Source: Streptomyces sp. NBC_00306 (GTDB taxonomy: Bacteria; Actinomycetota; Actinomycetes; Streptomycetales; Streptomycetaceae). Taken from it: a stretch of DNA of 64,000 nt. Numbering within the stretch: position 1 is the first letter of the stretch; each line of letters begins with the position of its first letter. The notes below the pieces were generated by a model. That model was not told where the DNA came from. It saw only the letters and a program-made list of their open reading frames with translations, and made no database searches. Both the position numbers and the translations under genes were made by a program. Below, one piece after another: positions 8,892-17,143 of the stretch. Location of the stretch: assembly GCF_036169555.1 (NCBI RefSeq), contig NZ_CP108032.1, positions 8,308,001-8,372,000 of the forward strand, in the 5' to 3' direction.

Positions 8892-10039
8892 ATGTCGGTG
8901 GCAGAACGAGTACGCGTGCGTGAAATCGATGACGACGAGGGTCGGCGGCTGTTGCGGATCGTCCGCCGGGGCACCGGTTCGGTGGTGACCTGGCGGCGGG
9001 CTCAGATGGTGCTGCTGTCCGCACAGGGGATGCCGGTGGCGAAGATCGCCGAGGTGTCGTTCACCAGCGACGACCGGGTCCGCGATGTGATCCACAACTT
9101 CAACATCGACGGTTTCGAGTCGCTCTACCCGAAGTACAAGGGCGGCCGGCCCAAGACGTTCACACTCCCCGAGCGCCGCGAGATCAAGAAGATCGCCAAG
9201 TCCAAGCCGGCCGAGCACGACCTGCCCTTTTCCACCTGGAGTCTGACGAAGCTGGCGGATTTCCTGGTCGCCGAGGGGGTGGTCGACGACATCAGCCACG
9301 AGGGCCTGCGCATCCTGCTCCGCGAGGAAGGCGTCTCCTTTCAACGACTGAAGACCTGGAAGACCTCCCGTGACCCGGACTACGCGGCCAAGAAGGCCCG
9401 GGTTGAGCACCTCTACGCCATCGCCGACGGCGACGTCATCCCGGAGGACGGCGAACCCGAAGTTGTCTTCTGCATGGACGAGTTCGGGCCGCTCAACCTG
9501 ATGCCCCATCCGGGACGGCAATGGGCCGAACGAGGCGGTCGGCCCAAGGATGCCGACCGTGAGCCGAGGCACCGGCGCCGGGCAACCGGGCAACCTACAC
9601 CCGCCCGCACGGGGTCCGGCACTTGTGCGCGGCCTACGACCTGGCCAACGACAGACTCTACGGACACATCAAGGCGGTCAAGAAGCGAACGCAGTTCCTG
9701 GAATTCTGCCGCTACCTGCGCTCACTGCACCCGACGGACGTGCGCATGGCGATCGTCTGCGACAACTTCTCCCCGCACCTGACAACGCAGCGATGCCAAC
9801 GAGTCGCGACGTGGGCGACGGCGAACAACGTGGAGTTCGCCTACACCCCGACCAACAGTTCCTGGCTCAACCGCATCGAGGCCCAGTTCACCGCCCTGCG
9901 CTACTTCGCACTCGACGGCACCGACCACACCAGCCACAAGGAACAGGGCAGCATGATCCGCCGCTACATCATCTGGCGAAACAAGCACGCTCAGAACCAG
10001 CTCCTACGCGAGGTCGTGAACAGGGCGAACGTTGCCTGA
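8892..10039 (+). pseudogene. IS630 family transposase, frameshifted by an 8-bp duplication
   Basis: The start is ATG 8892 (MSVAERVRVREID). An N-terminal helix-turn-helix part is followed by the DDE core ('VVFCMDEFGPLNL', 'MAIVCDNFSPHL', 'AYTPTNSSWLNRIEAQF'). The frame shifts at 9579-9594, where the octamer ccgggcaa stands twice in tandem. Removing one copy restores a continuous protein through 'RRRATYTRPHGVRHL' to the stop at 10039, about 380 residues. The element is therefore probably inactive on its own. Confidence 0.85.
9579..9594 (+). repeat. 8-bp tandem duplication that breaks the IS630 transposase
   Basis: The octamer ccgggcaa occurs at 9579-9586 and again at 9587-9594. A gain of eight bases moves the frame by two, exactly the offset between the two open frames. 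Confidence 0.85.
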
Positions 10040-10077
10040 TACGGCACTAGGGTCCGCCTTCAAAGATCATCAGGTTG

Positions 10078-10955
10078 GTGGATCATGGTCGGGTGATACG
10101 CCGTCATGAACTCACCGACCTGGAGTGGGAGTTGCTCGCTCCGCTCATACCGCGTGCGGCAACGGGGCGACCGAGAGTGCCGGACCGGCAGGTCATCAAC
10201 GGGGTGGTCTACAAGATCCGGACCGGAGTCTCCTGGCGTGACCTGCCGGAACGCTACGGACCGTGGCAGACGGTCTACACCCGCTTTCGCCGCTACGCGT
10301 TGGACGGCGTGTTCACCCATGCACTCCAGCAGATCCAGGCCGGCGCGGACGCCGTCGGCGACATCGACTGGCTCGTCCAGATCGACTCCACCATCGTCCG
10401 CGCCCACCAGCACGCCGCCGCCACCGGCCGAAAAGGGGGGTCCACCGGCCGGACGAACCGGACGATCACGCCCTCGGCCGATCCCGAGGCGGACTGACCA
10501 CCAAAATCCACCTCGCCTGCGACGGCCGCGGCCGGCCGCTCGCCGTCCTGCTGACACCCGGCCAACGGCACGACAGCACCTGCGCGCGCCCCCTCCTGGA
10601 ACGCATCCGCGTCCCGCGCATCGGACGTGGCCGACCTCGTTGCAGACCCGACCAGGTCGTCGCCGACAAGGCCTACAGCTCCCGCGGTTTTCGCGCCTAC
10701 CTGCGCAAACGCGGGATTGCCTGCACCGTCCCGGAGAAGTCCGACCAGAAGCGTCACCGTCACAACCGCGGCCGCCGCGGCGGCCGGCCACCTGCATTCG
10801 ACCGGCAGATCTACCGTCGACGCAACGTCGTCGAGCGCTGCTTCAACCGACTCAAAAGCTTCCGCGGCGTCGCCACCAGATACGACAAGACCGCCACCTC
10901 CTACGAGGCAGCGGTCAGTCTCGCCTCATTCCTACTCTGGGCAAGATCAGTTTGA
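10078..10955 (+). CDS. IS5 family transposase made by -1 frameshift
   Basis: Two overlapping frames encode one DDE transposase of about 290 residues. The first (from GTG 10078) has 'LTDLEWELLAPLIP', 'GVSWRDLPERYGPWQT' and 'QIDSTIVRAHQH'. The second continues with 'HALGRSRGGLTTKIHLACD', 'VVADKAYSSRGFRAYLR' and 'NVVERCFNRLKSFRGVATRY'. The frames differ by -1, and the switch coincides with the run AAAAGGGGGG at 10431-10440. This is the usual programmed-slippage arrangement in IS5 relatives, so the gene is called intact. Confidence 0.8.
10431..10440 (+). promoter_or_regulatory. Programmed -1 frameshift site of the IS5 transposase
   Basis: Read in the first frame as CGA AAA GGG GGG. Slipping back one base joins the two halves of the transposase. 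The neighbouring IS5-type element at 51.4-52.2 kb has a similar site (gaaaaggggga). Confidence 0.65.
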
Positions 10956-10968
10956 AGACGGACCCTAG

Positions 10969-11080
10969 TGGACACCCCGACCTGGCGGGCGGCAGCCGCA
11001 CCTCGGTACCCCTTGTGGAGCAGCTCGAAGTACCTCTTCTTCACCGCAGTCGGCACTCTGTTGGGGGCGTACCTCGGCAT
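10969..11080 (-). pseudogene. IS30 transposase, N-terminal part (separated)
   Basis: On the minus strand from ATG 11080 the frame reads MPRYAPNRVPTAVKKRYFEL and then '...AAAARQVGVST', the N-terminus of the IS30 enzyme whose remainder is at 7768-8810. Joining the two across a single CTAG gives 'VGVSTSCGSLWFIDAGS', the continuous sequence expected of this IS30 type. The split is therefore explained fully by the nested insertions. Confidence 0.85.
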
Positions 11081-11123
11081 GCGAACACTCTCCTTCCGGA
11101 GCGTTCGCAACCACCGATAGAAC

Positions 11124-11399
11124 TCAAGCGGGATACGGCTGCTCGGATGGGAAGCAGTGCTGCCGCTGTCCGTGGTCCGACTCCTCGGCCCGGCCTGCTC
11201 GCCCCGTGCGGAGCCGTTGCCGCGCCGCCGTGACAGGGACGGATAACTGCCGTCGACGCACAGCAATTGCGGGAAGACAGATCATGGCACAGGGCGTCCC
11301 CCCGGCAGGTCTACGGGGCGGCTTCGACACCTTACGGATCGCTGACGCAGGGCGACGGCAGCCCGCTTTTCAGGGCGCCGACTGCCACGCTTGCCGGCG
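11124..11399. other. Short gap before the glycosyltransferase relic
   Basis: About 275 bases with no convincing gene. It may include eroded upstream parts of the following pseudogene, in which 'YGSLTQGDGSPLF' (from about 11320) could be coding remains. Confidence 0.4.
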
Positions 11400-12120
11400 T
11401 GATCAGCCCTCGCACACTCGGCACCGGCCTGATGCTGGCCGCACTTACGACCTCGCTCGCCCTGACCGTCCGCCGCGACAGCTACTACACCGATTCCGTC
11501 GGCCTGGCCTGCTGGCTCGGGACTCGTTGGCTGTTGTTCGCCGCAGCCGTGTGGTGCTTGCGCAAGGTGGCCGTCCGTCATGTCGTGACACTGATCCTCG
11601 GCGGCTCCGTGATCGTCGCCGCGACCGGTCGTACATTTTCCTCTCCGAGGGCTCAGTCCTGGGCTATCTGACCGGATACGTCGAGGAGGAGGGCTACAGT
11701 GACGCCTCAGCCCGCAACCGCTACGCGCTCCTGCGGCTGGTGCTGCCCGACAGTTGGGCGACCCCGGCAGTCGCCATCGGCATGGTGGGCGTCGTTGCGT
11801 ACATCATGCGGCGCGGCGATCCGGGGCGGCCGTGGCGGGGCGCCCTGCTGGTGACCGGAACGGCCTTCCTCTTGCTCACACCCGGCTACTCCTGGTACGC
11901 GCTGCTGCTCGTCGCGCTCGTGGCCCTGGACGGCCGCTGAGAATGGCTGGCCGTGGCCGGGGCCGCCAAGTACGTCACTGTCAACTCGCGCGGCGACCCG
12001 ACTGTCATCGGCACCACGGCCTACGCCATCGCTGCCGCCGCGGTGCTGACAGGCGCCCTACGGCGCGTGCGGCACTCCCGCGGCTCCGACGCGTGGCTCA
12101 GCACCGGCCACGACCGGTCT
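11400..12120 (+). pseudogene. Broken GT87-type mannosyltransferase-like membrane protein
   Basis: Translation in two frames gives pieces of a polytopic protein like actinobacterial glycosyltransferase 87/DUF2029 enzymes: 'GLACWLGTRWLLFAAAV' in one frame, then 'LGYLTGYVEEEGY', 'RRGDPGRPWRGALLVTG' and 'LTPGYSWYALLLVALVALDG' in another, followed by an in-frame TGA at 11938-11940 and 'YAIAAAAVLTGALRRV'. Much of the expected protein is missing, including the region that binds the polyprenyl-phosphate sugar donor. It is non-functional and lies between the IS nest and the ATPase gene. Confidence 0.65.
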
Positions 12121-12137
12121 GCCCCGCCCGGGGCCTG

Positions 12138-15100
12138 CTACGCCCCGCCTGACTGACCGTACGGCCGCGGGGGCGCGTGCCGGCCATTCTGGTTGGTGAG
12201 CATGTGGCGGGGCTCCGCAGCGCGGACGATCGCGGTCTCCACTGCTGCGACCCGGTCGGCCAGCAGACCGAGAGCAGCGACGGCCCGGGTGACGGGGTCC
12301 CCGTCCGGACCGCCCGGCGACCGGCGGCGTGCGTATGCGGAAGTGAGCGCGGCCCATCGGGCGGCCTGCTCCTCGGTGAGGGTGCCGCGCAACTCGGCCA
12401 GCTTGAGGAGGTTCGCCTCGGCGGCGGTGGTGAGGGTCTGGGCCTCCCCTGCGTAGTGGTCGTCAATGACGGCGGCGAGTTCGGCGTCGTTCATGACGGG
12501 CACGATGCGCTGGGCGATCTTGTTCATGTTGCGGTACGAGCCCTGGAGCTGGAACGGCGGTTCGGCGCGGGTGGCGTCGGCCTGCCCGGCGGAGTGGGTG
12601 TACGCCTCGTTGACGGCGAGGACGGTCTCGAGGGCGGTGAGCAGGTGGGCCAGTGTCGCGACGATGTGGTCGAGTTCGGCCGGGGCGTAGGCATGGGTGA
12701 GCCGGTCGCGGCGAGCTCCGGGATCTCCGGCGGCCAGGCGTACCAGCAGTTCCAGGTCGGCACGGTCGCGCCCGGCGAGCGGTGCGAGGACCGGGTTGGA
12801 GGTCAGGGCGTTCTCGACGAAGCTGAGCGCGAAGATGTCCTCCTTGCCTGTGAGAACGTCGCCGAGGTTCCAGACGTCGGCGCGGTTGGCGAGCATGTCG
12901 GGGAGGCGGAAGCGCTGCCCGGATTCGGTGTAGGGGTTGCCGGCCATGCAGACGGCGAAGCGCTTTCCGCGCAGGTTGTGGCCGTTCAGGGTGCGGGTGG
13001 CGTCGCACAACGGGATGAACTTCTGCAGCAGTTCGGGGGAGGTGTGCTGGATGTCATCCAGGTACAGCAGGACGTTGTTGCCCGCCGTCAGGGCGAACTC
13101 GACCTTCTCGAGCTCCCTGCGAGCGATGGCGTTCGGTGCGTCGGCAGGAGCGAGCGACATCGTCGCGTGACCGAGAGCAGGACCGTCGACCTTGACCAGG
13201 AGCAGGCCGAGGCGGTCGGCGACGTACTCCATGAATGTCGTCTTGCCGTAGCCGGGCGGGGAGAGGAGCAGCAGCAGGCCGCTGTTGTCGGTCCGTTTGC
13301 CGTTGCCGGCGGCTCCGAGCTGCTTGGCGAGGTTGTCGCCGACGAGAGGGAGGTAGACCTCGTCGACGAGGCGGTTGCGTACGAAGGAGGACATGACCTG
13401 GGGGCGGTACTCGTCCAGGCGCAGCCGGGCGCGCTCGGCCGCGATGAGGGTGCCGCGCAGCTTCTGGTAGGCACGGAAGCCGGGCACCACCCGGTCGGTG
13501 AAGTCCGCCGTCCGGGCAAGGAATTCGTCCAGACGGACTGTGAGGCTGCGCAGGGTGATCCGTGGATGTGTACCGAGCAGGCCGCTCACGGTGGCGGTGA
13601 GGGGGGCGTCGACATCGTGGCGTGGGAGGTCGGGGCAGAGTTCGATGGCGACGGCCTCGGCGAGGTCACCGGGGTCGATCTCCTCCTCGCAGGCGTCGGC
13701 GTACGACACGAGCCAGCCTTCGACGAGCCGGTGCGCGGCAGCGGGGTCGTCGTCCGCCAGATGGATGCGCACGTCCTCTTCGTACGGTGACGAGCCGACA
13801 GCACGACGGAACGTGTCGAGCAGGGCGCGGGCCGCCCCGCTGGTGGCGAAGGAGGGTCCGGAGGCGAGCTCCTCGACGAGGTACCCGGCGGATAGCGTGT
13901 GCCGGTCCGCGTGCAGCGAGGGGAGCCCGGACGCGAAGGCGGCGATGGCTTCGGCCAGTTCGGTCCGTAGTGCGTCGAGGGCGGGGGCCGTCCCGAAGAC
14001 CTCGCGTGCCCGCACGAGCGATGTGGCGTGGCGGGCCCATGCGTCGCGGACCTCCGGCGTCGTTCCGTACGTCCAGAAGAGCTGGGCCGCGGCGCGGGCG
14101 GCGGCCGGGTGGCGCAGCTGCCCGGCTTCCTCGTGCAGCCGCAGCACGGTACCGAGGACGGCGGCCGCGTCCCGGTCGTGGATTCCGCGTTCGTACCCCT
14201 CGTCGTACGCCGCTTCGGCGGCCTGACGGGCGAGGGCGGGCAGATCGGCTCGGGCAAGGGCCTCGGCGCCATGCTCGGCCAGCAGCCGGGCGGCAAGGTG
14301 TTCCGCGCGGTACACCTCGCAGTTCTCGGACGGGAGGAGCTGGTCCCAGTACGGGCGCGTGGCCCGGAAGTCCGGGGCGGTGACGGGGGAGCGGTAGTCG
14401 GTACCGGTGAGGGCGAAGGCGAGGCTGTCCCCCTGTGGGACGAGGGTGAGTTCCGTGACCTGCGTCGTGACGGCGAACCGGTGAGGGCCGAGCATGATGC
14501 TCTCACCCCCGTCCGTGTACAGCTCGGTACGGTCGCGCAGCGTCCTGCCCGCTTCCTGGCGGGCTGCTTTCAGGCGGCCCTCCAGTTCTTCCGCGCGCGC
14601 CTGGTCGCCGAGTTCGCGCAGTTCCGTGGCGGTGCGGCGCACCTTGGCGGCCATCGGGTCGGTGGCGAAGTACGTGGTGACCGCGTCCAGGGTGTCCAGG
14701 GTCGACGCCCTGCGGGAGATCGCCACCAGGACCCGTGTGGCCGACTCGGCGAGCCGGTCGGCGCGCCGGGCGCGGGTGTCCTGAAGTGTCTGCCTGCGTG
14801 CTGAGAACGCTTCGTAGATCCCGGTTCGCTTGTCCGCGACGCTGGTGAGGAAGTCGTCGTGGTCGGCGAAGCGCGACTCTAGGTTCTCCAGCTGGAGCAG
14901 CAGCCTCGCGAGCTGCGCGTCGCAGCTCTCCGGGGAGTCCGCGGCCGCAAGTGCACCGGTGACCGCCTGTCCGAGCAGGGCGAATTCGGCGGCGAACTCG
15001 GCCCGGCCCTCGTGGTCGAGCAGGTCCCGGCGTCGGCCGGCGAGAGTGGCCCGGGCACGGTTGAGGCCGCCGAGTACCTCGGCGATCCGCTCCAGGATGG

Positions 15101-17048
15101 ACGTGCGAACGGTGGCGTCGCCGATCTCAAGGCCCGCGACGAGCTCGGCGAGCGACTGAAGACCGAACGTCTGCTCGTCCAGCCGCCGGCTGACCGGAAC
15201 CGCCGCGGCAGCAGTGGTGATTGCTGCCGCGGCGGTGGTCAGCTTCTCGGTCTCGGACAGATGGTCCGCAAAGGCGTCCTCGCCCCGGAGGAAGGCCACG
15301 GCTCGGTGCGCGGCCGAGCCGATGTCGGCCTCGGCGCCGGCCGCAAGGTCGTCGATGCGCTCGATGTCACCGTACCGCATCTCCTTCAGGGTGAGCAGAT
15401 GCCCATGTGCCTGGCGAAGTCCGGTGATGCGTGCGACCCACTCCTCGGCGCTCGCAGGTGCCTCTCCGCGGATGCGCCGGACCAGACGGGTGACGTGCCC
15501 CTCGGACTCGGCGAGCGCATCGGCTGCCCTCTGCGTCAGTTCCCGCACGCTCCGGAACTCGTCCAGCACCTGTCCAGCGGTGACGTGCACCTTGTCCAGC
15601 GGGGTCCGCAGATCCCCGGTCTCCACCTCGCCCAGCCAGTGGTGGGCGTCGGCGATGCGGGTGCATGCGGCGACGAGAGCCTCGTACAGCTCGGCGGTCT
15701 CGGTCGTCTCGGTGACCTGCCGGGCGACGGCCAGGCAGTCGGACAGGCCGCGGACCAGGTCGGCGTTGCCGATCCTGGCAAGCGGCCCGGAGCCTGCCGG
15801 GGTCGCAGCGGCATACGCGTCGGAGACGTAGGGGCTCCGCCAGACCTGCACGACGTGCACACGGGCCGGCTCTTCGGAGTCCGGTGTGCGCAGGACGACG
15901 AGTGTGCCGTCGTCGAGGAGGGCGTAGCCCTGGCAGGAGAGAGGGTTAGCCATCTCCTCGCGGATCTGGTTGTAGGACAGAAGCAGGCCGCGGCCCTCGC
16001 GGCGGGAGCGGAAGGCGTAGAGCACGTCCTCTCCGTCGGGTGAGCGCAGAGCGTGCTCGAACTCCAGGTCCTTCACGGTCTCGCCGTCGAACGTCTTCAC
16101 CACGCCCGTGGCCAGGCAGTACCCGCCGGGAAAGACGATGCCCTGGTCGTCGGGGAGCCGGCGGCAGGACCGTCCGATGCCGTCGAGTCGGACGACGGAC
16201 CGGGTGAGGGTGTTGAAGACGAGATGACGCTCGGCGTCCTCCTTGTACGGGCGCACGCGCAGCAGGATCAGGGCGCCCGCGCGGGCGTACGCGACGTCCG
16301 CGTCGGCGAGGGACTGCAGCGGCTCCTCGACCGGCTCCTTGTACACGCCCCGGTCGGACTCCGTGTCGTCCTCGGCTTTCACGGTGAGGCTGCCGCCGAC
16401 CGCCGTGACGAAGACGTCGCCGCCGATGGAGATGTGCGGATGACGTCCGAGAACGTGGTCGTCACGGGTGGTCTCCACCCAGACCACGTCGTACGAGGGT
16501 GGGAAGACGTGGTCCCGTTCCCCACGGGCATCCAGGAACCGTGCCCGCCCGTCCGCGGTGAGTTCCCAGCGCAGAACACGGAAGTCCTCAGCCTTCTCCC
16601 CTGTCCGGAAGACGGCCAGCACCTTGCCGTCGACCGTACGCAGCCGGTGAAGTCGCGCGCCCTGGAAGTAGCGGCACAGGGACGCGAACTCCCGTACGAA
16701 GTCGGGGTCGTCGAGCAGGCCGGGGACGGCATCCTGCGCCAGTCGGTTCAGGTCACGGTCGTACAGTGAGAAGACATCACCGACGGTGATCCGGGGTGTC
16801 AGTCCTGCGGCAGTGTCGTGGCCGAACAGGAGTCCGTCGCCGACGGCGACGATGTCACGAGCCACGCCAGCAGCCTCGGTACTGATGCGCCCGGTGCCGG
16901 CCAGGGCGAGCTCACCGGCTCCGAACTCCGCGATACGGGCCGAGTTGAGCGCGTGGGCGCGCCGCGCCAGCTCGGTGGCCTGTGCGCCGAGCCGGTCACG
17001 CAACACCTCGTACGTTCCGGGGTCCATGCCGCCCCTGCCGGTCTCCAT
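12138..17048 (-). CDS. Giant AAA+ ATPase ('DNA repair ATPase' type)
   Basis: A 1,636-residue protein. Residues 1-450 are beta-rich and enzyme-like in composition; about 450-1000 is long and helical with coiled-coil character. An AAA+ module sits near the C-terminus: Walker A 'SPPGYGKTT' at about 1262-1270, Walker B 'VLLYLDDIQHT' at about 1325, and a sensor/arginine region 'MAGNPYTESGQRFRLPDML' at about 1365. No membrane segment or nuclease motif was seen. Relatives are commonly labelled DNA repair ATPase, but the evidence for DNA repair is thin. Its gene is last in a leftward block after an NfeD/YqiJ-like gene and a flotillin gene, which suggests remodelling of a membrane-scaffold complex (inference). 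Start ATG 17048 follows a GGGGA ribosome site; ATG 17027 is an alternative. Confidence 0.85.
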   Translation of the reverse strand: METGRGGMDPGTYEVLRDRLGAQATELARRAHALNSARIAEFGAGELALAGTGRISTEAAGVARDIVAVGDGLLFGHDTAAGLTPRITVGDVFSLYDRDLNRLAQDAVPGLLDDPDFVREFASLCRYFQGARLHRLRTVDGKVLAVFRTGEKAEDFRVLRWELTADGRARFLDARGERDHVFPPSYDVVWVETTRDDHVLGRHPHISIGGDVFVTAVGGSLTVKAEDDTESDRGVYKEPVEEPLQSLADADVAYARAGALILLRVRPYKEDAERHLVFNTLTRSVVRLDGIGRSCRRLPDDQGIVFPGGYCLATGVVKTFDGETVKDLEFEHALRSPDGEDVLYAFRSRREGRGLLLSYNQIREEMANPLSCQGYALLDDGTLVVLRTPDSEEPARVHVVQVWRSPYVSDAYAAATPAGSGPLARIGNADLVRGLSDCLAVARQVTETTETAELYEALVAACTRIADAHHWLGEVETGDLRTPLDKVHVTAGQVLDEFRSVRELTQRAADALAESEGHVTRLVRRIRGEAPASAEEWVARITGLRQAHGHLLTLKEMRYGDIERIDDLAAGAEADIGSAAHRAVAFLRGEDAFADHLSETEKLTTAAAAITTAAAAVPVSRRLDEQTFGLQSLAELVAGLEIGDATVRTSILERIAEVLGGLNRARATLAGRRRDLLDHEGRAEFAAEFALLGQAVTGALAAADSPESCDAQLARLLLQLENLESRFADHDDFLTSVADKRTGIYEAFSARRQTLQDTRARRADRLAESATRVLVAISRRASTLDTLDAVTTYFATDPMAAKVRRTATELRELGDQARAEELEGRLKAARQEAGRTLRDRTELYTDGGESIMLGPHRFAVTTQVTELTLVPQGDSLAFALTGTDYRSPVTAPDFRATRPYWDQLLPSENCEVYRAEHLAARLLAEHGAEALARADLPALARQAAEAAYDEGYERGIHDRDAAAVLGTVLRLHEEAGQLRHPAAARAAAQLFWTYGTTPEVRDAWARHATSLVRAREVFGTAPALDALRTELAEAIAAFASGLPSLHADRHTLSAGYLVEELASGPSFATSGAARALLDTFRRAVGSSPYEEDVRIHLADDDPAAAHRLVEGWLVSYADACEEEIDPGDLAEAVAIELCPDLPRHDVDAPLTATVSGLLGTHPRITLRSLTVRLDEFLARTADFTDRVVPGFRAYQKLRGTLIAAERARLRLDEYRPQVMSSFVRNRLVDEVYLPLVGDNLAKQLGAAGNGKRTDNSGLLLLLSPPGYGKTTFMEYVADRLGLLLVKVDGPALGHATMSLAPADAPNAIARRELEKVEFALTAGNNVLLYLDDIQHTSPELLQKFIPLCDATRTLNGHNLRGKRFAVCMAGNPYTESGQRFRLPDMLANRADVWNLGDVLTGKEDIFALSFVENALTSNPVLAPLAGRDRADLELLVRLAAGDPGARRDRLTHAYAPAELDHIVATLAHLLTALETVLAVNEAYTHSAGQADATRAEPPFQLQGSYRNMNKIAQRIVPVMNDAELAAVIDDHYAGEAQTLTTAAEANLLKLAELRGTLTEEQAARWAALTSAYARRRSPGGPDGDPVTRAVAALGLLADRVAAVETAIVRAAEPRHMLTNQNGRHAPPRPYGQSGGA

Positions 17049-17077
17049 ACCGTCCCCATTCCTTCGGATGTGTCTTT

Positions 17078-17122
17078 GAGGTTCCGGAGCCGCTGACCCC
17101 CGTCCGGCGGCTCCGGAACCTC
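17078..17122 (-). terminator. Hairpin between flotillin and ATPase genes
   Basis: A perfect 16-bp stem (17078-17093 with 17107-17122; arms begin gaggttccggagccgc) and a 13-base loop. It lies after the flotillin stop and 30 bases before the ATPase start, so it could end or attenuate transcription and set a lower ATPase dose. Confidence 0.75.
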
Positions 17123-17143
17123 CGACCGCTCCCCCCGGGGCGG

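Larger units (their letters stand above)
8814..10047 (+). mobile_element. IS630-family element with a disabled transposase
   Basis: The termini are near-perfect inverted repeats of about 30 bases (left tgccgcatcaagcaacgttc, right its complement with two mismatches). They are flanked by TA within CTAG (8811-8814 and 10047-10050), as expected for IS630 elements, which duplicate TA. It lies inside the IS30 element and directly abuts the IS5 element on its right. Confidence 0.85.
10050..10965 (+). mobile_element. IS5-family element
   Basis: About 0.92 kb with inverted ends, left ggtccgccttcaaagatca and right its near complement (gatcagtttgaagacggacc). CTAG copies flank it at 10047-10050 and 10965-10968, fitting the YTAR target preference of IS5 relatives. 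It inserted at, or next to, the CTAG already used by the IS630 element. A 56-base relic of the same type of right end lies at 34495-34550. Confidence 0.85.
7748..11123 (-). mobile_element. IS30-family element split by two later insertions
   Basis: The ends are a matching inverted pair: ttccatcagtggttgcgaa (7749-7767) and its near complement ttcgcaaccaccgatagaa (11104-11122). Removing the inserted DNA between the CTAG copies at 8811-8814 and 10965-10968 leaves about 1.2 kb, the normal size of an IS30 element. The transposase reads leftward and is broken by the insertions, one frameshift and one in-frame stop. Confidence 0.8.

Noticed and set aside
15012-16043. 343-residue plus-strand frame, and several others inside 12.2-17.1 kb
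   Set aside because: They are shadows of the AAA+ ATPase gene on the other strand, which has clear Walker motifs and codon bias.
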